Shown: positions 53,500 to 62,008 of the stretch, one piece after another
How positions within the stretch are numbered: position 1 is the first letter of the stretch
Layout: each line of letters begins with the position of its first letter
From: Desulfobacter sp.
GTDB taxonomy: Bacteria; Desulfobacterota; Desulfobacteria; Desulfobacterales; Desulfobacteraceae
Length of the DNA stretch: 64,000 bases
Direction: 5' to 3'
NCBI GenBank assembly: GCA_028768525.1
Contig: CP054837.1
Location: 1,656,001 to 1,720,000, forward strand
Position numbers and translations under genes: made by a program
The notes under the pieces: generated by a model
What the model was told of the DNA's origin: nothing
Database searches by the model: none
The model's input: only the letters and a program-made list of their open reading frames with translations

Positions 53500-54975
53500 T
53501 CAGATAAACCGCGAGCGAAACCGGTGGAATCCCACGGGATCCGGGCGGGTGATCCTGTAAAGGGCAAAATCCGACACAGAAAAGCCATCGCCGCGCCGGA
53601 ACCGGTTGATGGATTCACGGCCCTTTTCCTCCCTGTCCTGTCCGAAGATCTGCCGCAGTTCTTCCTTGAGTTTTTCTATCTGCTCCAGCAGGGCATTCAA
53701 TGGATTTTCCCCGGCATCCCCGTCATCTTCCCCTCCAATCACGGCCATGCCTGTGCCTGGAAGAAGATTGGACCGTTCCACGCCATCCAATGCAGCCCCC
53801 CCGGCAGGCGTCTCCTGTCCAAGGGCACTGAGTGCCGGTGACGGTTCCGGGGCCCGGGCCGCCAGGTCGACCTGTCCCAGGCTGCCCACATTGCCGTTTT
53901 CAAAAAGAAAAACTCCCGACCGCTTCATCTGGCCTTTTAATTCATTGTCCATGCCGGTCATGCTGAATTCGGTCCGGGCATTGTCCAGGTAGATGGCCCC
54001 CACCCCCGCCTCTTTCAGGGACACCAGAACATCATTGCCCTGGTCGTCCCGGGTCCAGACGCTGAGCTGGGAAAATACAGCATCATTTTCATCAATCCAG
54101 TTATTGCCGTCCTCGTCATAGGCTGAAAGTTCGCCGAACCCGTTGCCTGTACCGGGACCGAATAACTCCGACCCGTTGTTGATCTTCCCGTCCCCGTTCC
54201 GGTCAAAGCTTAAAAACCCGCTGCCCTTGGCCACAAAGGAAATCTCCTCGGCAGTGCCGTCATTGTCCAGATCAAATTCAAACCGGGTGTCGGTGAGTTC
54301 CGGGACACGGCCGTCCAGGCTGATGACCAGGGGGTCCACCAGGCGGACTTTTTCCTTCCAGGTATGCACCAGGGTCTCCTCCTCGGTCCTGGATAAAAAG
54401 GCCCGGTCCAGGTTCAGGTCCAGTGAAAAATCGATTTCCCGGCCGTCCTGGGTGACCACCTTTCCCTGGGAAGAAAATTCCATCTCTTCGGTTTCGTAGT
54501 GGACCTCAACCCGGTTCATGGAAACCAGGGTTTCGGCCATGCCGCTCCCCTGGACACTGTTACCCCGGGCAGTGTTCTCCCGGAAACCGGCGCCGATGTC
54601 ATTGCCCTGGCGAATGTCATCGCCGTCCCTGAGGGTCCTGAGGGTCACCTGACGGTCAATGGCAGCTCCCACCATCCGCTCCGCCAATGCGTCGCTGCCG
54701 AATTCGGTCAGGGTTTCACCGTCCTGGGAACGGACCGTCGACCTGGATGACAGCGCCCCTGAATATTGGGATTGAATTTCACTCCGGGTACCGGAAGAAA
54801 TGCTCACCCGGTCCACCCAGACCTCGGGCACACCGTCCGGGCCCCACGTCCAGTTCCCTATCCGTGCAGATGTTTTGCCCTGCCGGCGCTCCGTTGACGT
54901 TTCCTGCTGAATAAAATCGGCCTCCTCCGAGGCGTGGAAGGAAGATAGGTGAATCGTGCTTTCTGAAATCTTCAT
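53500..54975 (-). CDS. EF-hand-like calcium-binding protein, possibly flagellum-linked
   Basis: A 491-residue protein without a signal peptide or membrane helix. Three calcium-loop-like segments lie in the middle: DLDNDGTAEEI, DRNGDGKINNGSELFG and DEDGNNWIDEND (about 235-320). The first 130 residues are Ser/Thr/Gln-rich, resembling flagellar- or surface-associated linkers; the tail has a coiled coil LLEQIEKLKEELRQIFGQ. Related proteins occur widely in proteobacteria, with no firm function known to me. The gene has a near-consensus sigma-28 promoter (55021-55047) and GGAG five bases before the ATG, so it may belong to the late flagellar or chemotaxis regulon. Confidence 0.8.
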   Translation of the reverse strand: MKISESTIHLSSFHASEEADFIQQETSTERRQGKTSARIGNWTWGPDGVPEVWVDRVSISSGTRSEIQSQYSGALSSRSTVRSQDGETLTEFGSDALAERMVGAAIDRQVTLRTLRDGDDIRQGNDIGAGFRENTARGNSVQGSGMAETLVSMNRVEVHYETEEMEFSSQGKVVTQDGREIDFSLDLNLDRAFLSRTEEETLVHTWKEKVRLVDPLVISLDGRVPELTDTRFEFDLDNDGTAEEISFVAKGSGFLSFDRNGDGKINNGSELFGPGTGNGFGELSAYDEDGNNWIDENDAVFSQLSVWTRDDQGNDVLVSLKEAGVGAIYLDNARTEFSMTGMDNELKGQMKRSGVFLFENGNVGSLGQVDLAARAPEPSPALSALGQETPAGGAALDGVERSNLLPGTGMAVIGGEDDGDAGENPLNALLEQIEKLKEELRQIFGQDREEKGRESINRFRRGDGFSVSDFALYRITRPDPVGFHRFRSRFI

Positions 54976-55020
54976 GATGTCTCCAGCATCTTTATATTAT
55001 TGCATCCATGCTTTAGATAT

Positions 55021-55047
55021 TCATCGGCATTGTCTGCAAAATCTTTA
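55021..55047 (-). promoter_or_regulatory. Sigma-28-like promoter of the EF-hand gene
   Basis: On the minus strand TAAA is followed after exactly 15 bases by GCCGATGA; the consensus is TAAA-N15-GCCGATAA, so only one base differs. The transcription start would lie about 40 bases before the ATG at 54975. Confidence 0.78.
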
Positions 55048-55164
55048 CCCCAAACAGGCGATTCCCCGGATTCTTCAAAATATAAGGCTTGAATCCTTTT
55101 TATAATTAATGATATCTAATACTATTTTACACAGGGCTGCTGAACGGACAGAAAAACAAGATAA

Positions 55165-56535
55165 ATGAGCTATAGAACATTCGAGCATATTGCCGCCGGC
55201 CAATTCAAGGCAATAAAGCAGTCAGACCATATTCTCCAGGCTTACCTGGGCACCTGCCTGGGTGTTTCTCTTTATGATCCGGTTGCCAAAGCCGGGGGTC
55301 TGATCCATATTCTGTTGCCCGAACCGCCGGGCGATTACGGCAGCCCCACACCGGAAAAATACGCATCCACCGGCATTCCCATCCTCATCAAAACCCTTAC
55401 CGGTATGGGCTGCCGCCCTGAAAACCTCAAGGCCGTTATTGCCGGCGGCGCCTTTGTGGGGCCGTTATCCCACCAGGACATCGGCCTGGATATCGGCGGA
55501 AGGTCGGCGGAAATCGCCCAGGAACTGCTCCGGGGCCAAGGCATTGAGATCATCAACTCCGAAACCGGGGGTTTTTTTACCTGTACCCTTGAACTGGATA
55601 TGAAAACCGGGGACGCCCGGATCAAACCGGCCTGGGAACAAACCCTCGGGTCGGCTGACCATTTTTCTCCGCCGACCATAGAAAACATCCGGCAGACCAT
55701 CGCCACCCTCAAGCCCATTCCCCAAACCGCCCTGAAAATCCTGAGAATGTTCCAGCAACACCGGTGCGGTATTGACGAAATCACCCTGGAACTGGCCCGG
55801 GACCAGGTGCTCAGCGCCCAAACGCTGAAACTGTGCAACTCGGCCATTTTTTCAGGCACCATGAAAATAGAAACCCTCAAGGATGCAGTGCTGCTGCTGG
55901 GCAGGGACATGCTGGTCAAAACGGTTATAACGGCGGCAGTGGAAGCCTACTACGACCAAACCGGAGCCACCGGATACTCCATGTGCAGGGGCGGCCTGTT
56001 TTTCCATGCCGTGGGTGTGGCCAAACTGGCCGAACACCTGGCAGACAACACTGAAAAAGTAGACGGAAAACTGGCCTACACGGCAGGACTCCTCCACGAC
56101 ATCGGCAAAGTGGTTCTGGACCAGTTCATTGCGGACAGCGCCCCGCTGCTGTTCAGAAATATCGGGAGAAACAGGGAAAGCTTTATCCGCTCGGAAAAAA
56201 AGATCCTGGGGATCACCCACTGCCAGGCCGGTGCGGTTCTGGCTGAAAACTGGGGATTTTCAGATACCCTGGCCCAGGTGGTCGCCCACCACCACAATCC
56301 GGAATCGGCAACAGCGGCAAAGGACCTGGTGGCCATTGTTTACATGGCGGACCTGCTCATGGAAAGATTCTTCACCGGAATTGACCTTGAAAAAATGCAG
56401 ACCCGGAGCCTGGGAGGGGTGGTCAGACAACTGGGCCTGGAAAAAGTGGATCTCCCCGGGCTCATCGACGCCCTGCCCCTGGAGGCCCTGACCCCCAATC
56501 CAAAGCAAACAGACGGGACAATAGATGACAGATAA
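55165..56535 (+). CDS. CheD-HDOD fusion protein
   Basis: A 456-residue two-part protein. Residues 20-155 are a complete CheD domain with T30, C31 and H48 in LQAYLGTCLGVSLYDP and GLIHILLPEP; the C-H spacing of 17 equals that of Thermotoga CheD. EKYASTGIPILI, KAVIAGGAFV and INSETGGFFTC follow. CheD deamidates receptor glutamines. From about 170 on there is an HDOD/HD domain (TLKPIPQTALKILRMF, LSAQTLKLCNSAIFSG, AGLLHDIGKVVL, ITHCQAG, VAHHHNP), in which the HD pair is intact. CheD is normally a lone subunit that works with CheC, so the fusion points to a receptor-linked signalling hub. Start ATG is at 55165; it overlaps selA by 11 bases. Confidence 0.9.
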   Translation: MSYRTFEHIAAGQFKAIKQSDHILQAYLGTCLGVSLYDPVAKAGGLIHILLPEPPGDYGSPTPEKYASTGIPILIKTLTGMGCRPENLKAVIAGGAFVGPLSHQDIGLDIGGRSAEIAQELLRGQGIEIINSETGGFFTCTLELDMKTGDARIKPAWEQTLGSADHFSPPTIENIRQTIATLKPIPQTALKILRMFQQHRCGIDEITLELARDQVLSAQTLKLCNSAIFSGTMKIETLKDAVLLLGRDMLVKTVITAAVEAYYDQTGATGYSMCRGGLFFHAVGVAKLAEHLADNTEKVDGKLAYTAGLLHDIGKVVLDQFIADSAPLLFRNIGRNRESFIRSEKKILGITHCQAGAVLAENWGFSDTLAQVVAHHHNPESATAAKDLVAIVYMADLLMERFFTGIDLEKMQTRSLGGVVRQLGLEKVDLPGLIDALPLEALTPNPKQTDGTIDDR

Positions 56536-57925
56536 GCAGGCGTTATTAAAATCACTGCCCGGCGTGGACCATCTCCTGGCCGCAGCCGGGGAGGATGAAC
56601 GGTTTAAAGAAATTCCCAGGAAAGTGGTGGTGGAAGCATTGAGGCAGAGCATTGACGCCGCCCGAAGAAAAATACTTTCCGGCGCCGGCGCCGACACCGG
56701 AGACCGGGCCATCATCAACGCCGCCGCCCAAAAAGCCGGGCAGGCGGTAAAAAACAGGTTGGTCCCCCTGATCAACGCCACCGGCGTGGTCCTCCATACC
56801 AACCTGGGCCGGGCCCTGCTCTGCCGGGACGCCCTGGAGAATATTCAGCGGATATCAGGCGCCTATTCCAACCTGGAACTGAACCTCGGGACGGGAAAAC
56901 GGGGGATCCGCTATGCCGCCATCGAAGACCTGATCTGCGAGCTGACAGGGGCCGAGGCGGCCATGGCCGTGAATAACAATGCCGGGGCCGTGCTCCTGGC
57001 CCTGAACACCATCGCCCAAGGGGAGGAAGTGGTGGTCTCCCGGGGGGAACTGGTGGAAATCGGCGGTTCCTTCAGGGTGCCCGACGTGATGACCAAAAGC
57101 GGATGCCTGCTAAAGGAAGTGGGCACCACCAACCGGACCCATCCCCGGGACTATGAGGGCGCCATCAACGAAAATACCGGGCTGCTGCTCAAGGTGCACA
57201 CCTCCAACTATAAAATCCAGGGGTTCACGGCAAGTGTCTCCCTAAGGGATATGGTGTCCATCGGCAGAAAACACGGAATTCCGGTGATGGAGGACCTGGG
57301 CTCTGGCACCTTTATTGATTTCAGCCCCTACGGCATGCCGGCGGAGCCTGTGGTGGCGGAGCGGGTGGCGGCGGGCGCCGATGTGGTGACCTTCAGCGGA
57401 GACAAGCTTCTGGGCGGTCCCCAGGCCGGGATCATTGTGGGCAAAAAAGAGACCCTGGACCGGATCAAAGCCAACCCCCTCACCCGGGCCCTGCGCATCG
57501 ATAAAATGACCCTGGCGGCACTGGAAGCAACGCTCAAGCTTTACAGGGACACCGAACGGGCCGTCCGGGAGATTCCGACCCTGAGGATGCTCACCATGCC
57601 CTATGAGGCCATCTCGGAAACGGCGGAGACATTGTTTGAGATGCTGACAGATGCGTTGGGGGATGCTGTTGATATCCGTCTGGCAGACATGGAATCCAGA
57701 CCCGGCGGCGGCTCTTACCCCGATCTAAAGCTGCCCACCCGGTGTATCACCCTGAGGCCGGTCCATATGTCCGTATCCGCCCTCGAAAAACAGCTGCGGG
57801 CATCGAATCCGCCGGTGATGGGCCGCATTGAAGATGACAGATTCATCATGGATCCCAGAACCCTTCAACCCGGACAGGAAGCCCTGCTGACACAAACCCT
57901 TAACAGGCTGATTCATAAAAAATGA
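56525..57925 (+). CDS. selA: L-seryl-tRNA(Sec) selenium transferase
   Basis: PLP enzyme that turns seryl-tRNA(Sec) into selenocysteinyl-tRNA(Sec), 466 residues. Typical stretches are the N-terminal LPGVDHLL, VINATGVVLHTNLGRALL (here LINATGVVLHTNLGRA), EAAMAVNNNAGAVLL and the PLP-lysine motif TFSGDKLLGGPQAGIIVG. Presence implies that the genome encodes selenoproteins. The ribosome binding site is weak and it begins 11 bases inside the CheD-HDOD gene, so coupled translation is likely. No SelB, SelD or selC tRNA gene is seen in the window. Confidence 0.97.
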   Translation: MTDKQALLKSLPGVDHLLAAAGEDERFKEIPRKVVVEALRQSIDAARRKILSGAGADTGDRAIINAAAQKAGQAVKNRLVPLINATGVVLHTNLGRALLCRDALENIQRISGAYSNLELNLGTGKRGIRYAAIEDLICELTGAEAAMAVNNNAGAVLLALNTIAQGEEVVVSRGELVEIGGSFRVPDVMTKSGCLLKEVGTTNRTHPRDYEGAINENTGLLLKVHTSNYKIQGFTASVSLRDMVSIGRKHGIPVMEDLGSGTFIDFSPYGMPAEPVVAERVAAGADVVTFSGDKLLGGPQAGIIVGKKETLDRIKANPLTRALRIDKMTLAALEATLKLYRDTERAVREIPTLRMLTMPYEAISETAETLFEMLTDALGDAVDIRLADMESRPGGGSYPDLKLPTRCITLRPVHMSVSALEKQLRASNPPVMGRIEDDRFIMDPRTLQPGQEALLTQTLNRLIHKK

Positions 57926-59151
57926 TCAAAAAATTCACCTCAACGGAAATTCATTTTTTAAAAACCGGATCCGGCGACCAGCCGGTATCCCCCCCGGATA
58001 TTTATCTGTCCGACCTGCTCCACAGCCCAACGGTCCAATTCACCGCATTTGAAGGGCGGCTGGACCAGGCCCCCCTCCCCGATGACAAATTCATTGCCGC
58101 CGTGGTCCGCATCGCCCCGGATGGCTCCGATGACACAGGGGAAAAGGCCGGAGAGGTATTCGAATCCTGCTTTAACGCCATCCTGAATAAGAACCGTGGG
58201 ATATGGGAAAGCCTGGACCAGGCCACCTTTGCCCTAGTCTTCTGGGATTACGATACTGAGAAAGACGGCACCCGGCTTCTGGGCCTGTTAAAAGAAAAAA
58301 TTGAAAAGCGCCTCAAGGCAGATCTGATCATGGGACTGGCGGCTTACCCCTTCCAGGATTTTTCCCGGAATCATATCCTGGGTAACGCACTCAAGGCCCT
58401 GGATCATGCCGCCTTTTTCGAACCGGGCCGGATGATCTCCTTTGATGCGATTTCCCTGAACATCAGCGGGGACAGGCTCTATCAGCTCAAGAAACACCAG
58501 GAGGCCATCGAAGAATACAAAAAAGGCCTGCAGATACTGCCCAAGGATATCAACCTCATCAACAGCCTTGGGGTGGCATACGGGATCACGGGACAGCTGG
58601 ACAAGGCCCTGGAACAATTTGAACAGGCCTCGGCCATCAACCCTGAAGAGGTAATGGTCATTTACAATATCGGCCTGATCCACCGGATAAATGACAATGA
58701 AGACCGGGCCATGCTCTATCTGAAAAAGGCCCACGGCATCAATCCGGACATATTTGAAATCGAACTGCTTCTAGGCTATCTTTTGTTCAAGGACGGGCAG
58801 TTTGACCGGGCCATTCCCCACCTGGATACCGCCATCGGGCTGAAACCGGAATCCGGCACCCCCTTTAGGATCAAGGGACAGATCTTCCTGGACAGAAAAG
58901 ACGCCCCCGGGGCCGGGGCCGCCTTTAACACGGCCGTAAAACTCAACCCCACAGATGCTGCCGCCCTGTCAGGTTATGCCCATGCCATGGCCCTGCAGAA
59001 AAAAAACCTCGGCATTGCATTGAGCTTTGCCCAAAAGAGTGTGGCCATGGATCCGGAAAATGCGCTATTTGTGAGCCGCCTGGAAGAGATCCAGGATATC
59101 CATGACCAGGTTCAATCACAGAACCGGGCCAACGCCATTAAATCCGCCTGA
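57922..59151 (+). CDS. TPR protein with degenerate cyclase-like N-terminus
   Basis: A 409-residue protein starting four bases inside selA. Residues 190-390 contain about five to six tetratricopeptide repeats (HQEAIEEYKKGLQILP, LDKALEQFEQASAINPEE, RAIPHLDTAIGLKPES). Residues 40-180 resemble the layout of a GGDEF domain, but the GGDEF site is lost: the corresponding line reads ATFALVFWDYDTE. It has no catalytic residues, so it is probably a scaffold. Similar proteins occur next to selA/selB in other deltaproteobacteria as I recall. The function in selenium metabolism is unproven. Confidence 0.78.
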   Translation: MIKKFTSTEIHFLKTGSGDQPVSPPDIYLSDLLHSPTVQFTAFEGRLDQAPLPDDKFIAAVVRIAPDGSDDTGEKAGEVFESCFNAILNKNRGIWESLDQATFALVFWDYDTEKDGTRLLGLLKEKIEKRLKADLIMGLAAYPFQDFSRNHILGNALKALDHAAFFEPGRMISFDAISLNISGDRLYQLKKHQEAIEEYKKGLQILPKDINLINSLGVAYGITGQLDKALEQFEQASAINPEEVMVIYNIGLIHRINDNEDRAMLYLKKAHGINPDIFEIELLLGYLLFKDGQFDRAIPHLDTAIGLKPESGTPFRIKGQIFLDRKDAPGAGAAFNTAVKLNPTDAAALSGYAHAMALQKKNLGIALSFAQKSVAMDPENALFVSRLEEIQDIHDQVQSQNRANAIKSA

Positions 59152-59195
59152 TCACCCCCGGCGGTACACCAAAAAGGACCCCTCAAAAGGACCCC

Positions 59196-59765
59196 ATGAA
59201 AGAGATCATACAAACGGCAGTTGCAGAAAGCATCCGTGCCAAGGAAAAATTTTTCAGCAGCCACACCGACCTTGTGATGGACTGTGCCCGGGCCATGGCC
59301 CGAACCCTTGAATCCGGAGGCAAAATCCTGCTCTTCGGCAACGGGGGCTCGGCAGCCGACTGCCAGCACATTGCCGCTGAATTCGTCAACCGGTTCCAGA
59401 TCGAGCGGCCGCCCCTGGCAGCCATCGCCCTGACCTGCGACACCTCCATTATCACCAGCATCGGCAATGACTACTCCTATGACGAAATTTTCCTGAAACA
59501 GGTACAGGCCCTGGGCAGAAAAGGAGACATGGCCATCGGCATTTCCACCTCGGGCAACTCCCCCAATGTGGTATTGGCGGCCGAGGCAGCCAGGGACATG
59601 GGGCTGACCCTGGTTGGGTTTTCGGGTCCCGGAGGCAAGCTCAAGGCGATCAGCGATATGGCCTTTTGCGTGGATTCACCGGTCACGGCCCGGATCCAGG
59701 AGGTCCACATCCTGCTGGCCCATGTCCTCTGCGACCTCACCGAAAGGATGATTTTCAATGGCTGA
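59196..59765 (+). CDS. gmhA: Sedoheptulose 7-phosphate isomerase
   Basis: First step of ADP-heptose synthesis for lipopolysaccharide, 189 residues. SIS fold with LLFGNGGSAADCQHIAAEFVNRFQ, IALTCDTSIITSIGNDYSYD and AIGISTSGNSPNVVLAAEAA. The stop overlaps the next gene by eight bases, so the two are translated together. Other heptose genes (hldE, gmhB) are not in the window. Confidence 0.95.
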   Translation: MKEIIQTAVAESIRAKEKFFSSHTDLVMDCARAMARTLESGGKILLFGNGGSAADCQHIAAEFVNRFQIERPPLAAIALTCDTSIITSIGNDYSYDEIFLKQVQALGRKGDMAIGISTSGNSPNVVLAAEAARDMGLTLVGFSGPGGKLKAISDMAFCVDSPVTARIQEVHILLAHVLCDLTERMIFNG

Positions 59766-60702
59766 TGCAAAGAAACTGGATTACAGCAAACTGTCCACCT
59801 ATTCCATCATGGACAGGAAAAGCCTGGTTTCAAAGGATGATTTTGCCCGGCCCTGGACACGGGGCGGTGGCCTGGACCAATTCCTGGACCGCCTGCCGAC
59901 CATCCTGGCCGGAAAGGATATCCGGGCGGTGATTGCCGCCATGGCCGAGGCCGCCAAAGAAAAAAAACAGATCTGTTTCGGCATGGGGGGGCATGTGATC
60001 AAAACCGGGATGCCCCCCATCCTCATTGACCTCATGGAACGGGGAATCCTCACCCTCATCGCCATGAACGGTTCCTGCATCATCCACGACCTGGAAACCG
60101 CCCTCACCGGACGGACCAGCGAAGACGTGGCAACCAGCCTGACCGACGGCAGCTTCGGCATGGCCAGGGAAACCTCGGACCTGCTCAACATGGCCATTGC
60201 TTCGGCAAAGGAAAAGGGCATGGGGCTGGGAAGGGCCGTGGGACAAATGATTCTGGACCAGGACCTGCCCTACAAGGGGTTGAGCATCACCGCCCAGGGC
60301 GCCCGGCTGGATATCCCGGTCACCGTCCATGTGGCCGTGGGCACGGACATCATCCACATGCACCCGGATTTTGACGCAGGGGCCTGCGGTAAGGCATCCC
60401 ACGACGATTTCCTTGCCTTTGCCCGGCAGGTGGCCGGCCTTGAAAACGGGGTGTTCATCAATGCCGGATCCGCAGTGATCCTCCCCGAAGTTTTTCTCAA
60501 GGCCCTGACCCTGGTCCGGAACCTGGGACACCGGGTGGACGATTTCACCACGGTGAACCTGGATTTCATCCGCCACTACCGCCCCATGACCAATGTGGTC
60601 AACCGCCCCACCCTGGGCAAAGGGAAAGGCTATGCCATTGTGGGGCACCACGAAATCCTCATTCCCCTCATCGCGGCCGGGGTCATAGAAGCCCTTCAAT
60701 AA
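59758..60702 (+). CDS. Deoxyhypusine synthase-like protein
   Basis: A 314-residue protein with the NAD-binding Rossmann-type layout of the deoxyhypusine-synthase family, seen in ICFGMGGHVIKTGMPPILIDLMERG, AMNGSCIIHDLETAL and VHVAVGTDIIHMHP. The catalytic Lys motif of true synthases (WGK region) is not visible; the end reads NRPTLGKGKGYAIVGHHE instead. Bacteria lack eIF5A, so the family must have another role, perhaps on another protein or small amine. It overlaps gmhA, which hints at an envelope or lipopolysaccharide role. A weak hairpin follows. Confidence 0.75.
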   Translation: MADAKKLDYSKLSTYSIMDRKSLVSKDDFARPWTRGGGLDQFLDRLPTILAGKDIRAVIAAMAEAAKEKKQICFGMGGHVIKTGMPPILIDLMERGILTLIAMNGSCIIHDLETALTGRTSEDVATSLTDGSFGMARETSDLLNMAIASAKEKGMGLGRAVGQMILDQDLPYKGLSITAQGARLDIPVTVHVAVGTDIIHMHPDFDAGACGKASHDDFLAFARQVAGLENGVFINAGSAVILPEVFLKALTLVRNLGHRVDDFTTVNLDFIRHYRPMTNVVNRPTLGKGKGYAIVGHHEILIPLIAAGVIEALQ

Positions 60703-60705
60703 GGC

Positions 60706-60725
60706 GCCCGGAGCCGACACCGGGC
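60706..60725 (+). terminator. Weak terminator-like hairpin after the DHS-like gene
   Basis: GCCCGG and CCGGGC pair over an eight-base loop just after the stop, followed only by a short T-triplet (ccttt). It could act as a weak terminator between the convergent genes. Confidence 0.35.
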
Positions 60726-60739
60726 CCTTTGCACAGGCG

Positions 60740-61699
60740 TCAGGCGGCAGACATTTCCCGCCTGGCCGTCTCTGAGGAGATCAGTTCTGCGGTTCCGTCC
60801 GTCCCGGCCTTCAGCCTGGCAAGCGATACCGGCGGTTTCGTAACCCGGCCGTCCGCCCCCATTTCTCCCAACTCGGTCACGATATGGTCAACCCGGTCAA
60901 GGCACACCATATCCTGGTCAGCAGCGGCCAGAGACACCTCCTTGCCCCCTCCCCCGAAAGCGTTCCGGACAGTTGAACGCTGGGGGGAAAACCACAGGCT
61001 TGGGGCAACAAAATAAACGGTCCCCCCAGTTGACCTGAAGCGGTCCACCATCGCTGCCGTATCTTTGGGTGCAAGGATTTTTTGGTCTGCCGTAACGGTC
61101 ATGCCGCCCATAAAGAGCCGAGCAGTCCCATCTGATCCATCCGGATCCTTTCCCGGGGGCAGTATCTGGGCATCAATTCCCGCCTCAGCAAGAGCCTCTT
61201 TGGCCCTGCGGGCCCCCTCGCCCGAACGGTCAAGGAGCACCACCCTGAAACTGAATTCCAGTTCATTTCTGGCCTGGATCAGGATATCTTCAATCACCTT
61301 ATCGGCCTGGAGAACAAATATGGTATCGCCCTCATTGATATAGGCCAGTCCGTTTTCAGCAACGAACCGCCCATAGCGGTCCAGCTGGTCAATTTTTTCT
61401 TCCAGGCTTTCCAAGGCCCGCAGCCTCATACAGCCGGGTTCCCGGGAGTTCGAGTTCCCCAGATCCGATTCAAAGAAATCAAGCAGATGCATCAAAAGGG
61501 TATTTCCGGGCCGGGATGCCCTCACGGCGTCTGCAAACTCCCGGCAGAGGCCTTCAACATTCTCTTCCGGACATTTTAAACGGTTAAGGGATTCGACGAG
61601 TACGTTCAGAGACAGACGAGCCGATTCGGTATTGTCCTGGACGCAGTTGAGATCTCGAAGCATAGTCTTCAAGCGAGGATAAATCATAAAGCCACCCAT
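60740..61699 (-). CDS. eIF2B-like (IF-2B family) protein
   Basis: A 319-residue protein related to eukaryotic eIF2B alpha and to ribose-1,5-bisphosphate or methylthioribose-1-phosphate isomerases. The C-terminal part shows FRVVLLDRSGEGARRAKEALAEAGIDAQILPP, RLFMGGMTVTADQKILAPKDTAAMVDRFR and GGTVYFVAPSLWFSPQR. The N-terminus is helical, with a conserved-looking PGNTLLMHLLDFFE. The isomerase active site (Cys/Asp pair) is not obvious, so sugar-phosphate activity is unsure; regulators of this fold exist too. The start may be 61687 (second ATG, with GGGTGG before it). It is convergent to the DHS-like gene. Confidence 0.75.
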   Translation of the reverse strand: MGGFMIYPRLKTMLRDLNCVQDNTESARLSLNVLVESLNRLKCPEENVEGLCREFADAVRASRPGNTLLMHLLDFFESDLGNSNSREPGCMRLRALESLEEKIDQLDRYGRFVAENGLAYINEGDTIFVLQADKVIEDILIQARNELEFSFRVVLLDRSGEGARRAKEALAEAGIDAQILPPGKDPDGSDGTARLFMGGMTVTADQKILAPKDTAAMVDRFRSTGGTVYFVAPSLWFSPQRSTVRNAFGGGGKEVSLAAADQDMVCLDRVDHIVTELGEMGADGRVTKPPVSLARLKAGTDGTAELISSETARREMSAA

Positions 61700-62008
61700 A
61701 CATAATAATCCGGTTCATTACCAGATGTGCCAACTTCAATTTAAGGAGCTGCTCGGTCCTGTTGCATGTTGCGCGGGGAGGGAGTAGCGGCCAATCATTT
61801 TATAGGCGGGCTTTTAGCATAACAAACCACTGATTTCAATAAAGAATCTCACTTCAGCAAAACTTAAGATTCAACATATATTCATAACTTTTTTTGAACA
61901 TATCCATCAAAAGATTCCCCTATCCACGGCGCTACCCGGATTGCCCCGACAGGATCTAGGGAAAACAGGATTGATCTTATGTAGTAAATAGAAAACCCAA
62001 TGCCGTTT
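61700..62008. other. Intergenic region before the MscS gene end
   Basis: These 309 bases lie between the eIF2B-like gene start and the stop of the MscS-type gene, both on the minus strand. The region is AT-rich, with no tRNA-like fold, repeat or clear terminator. It probably contains the promoter of the eIF2B-like gene. A minus-strand frame (61882-62193) overlaps the channel gene end and is not considered real. Confidence 0.5.

Noticed and set aside
56525..57925. Recoded UGA (selenocysteine) genes in the window
   Set aside because: selA made this worth checking, but no gene here shows an in-frame TGA with family similarity continuing past it.
59830..60720. Minus-strand frame opposite the DHS-like gene
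   Set aside because: His/Gly/Pro-rich translation typical of an antisense shadow; the DHS-like frame has clear family motifs.
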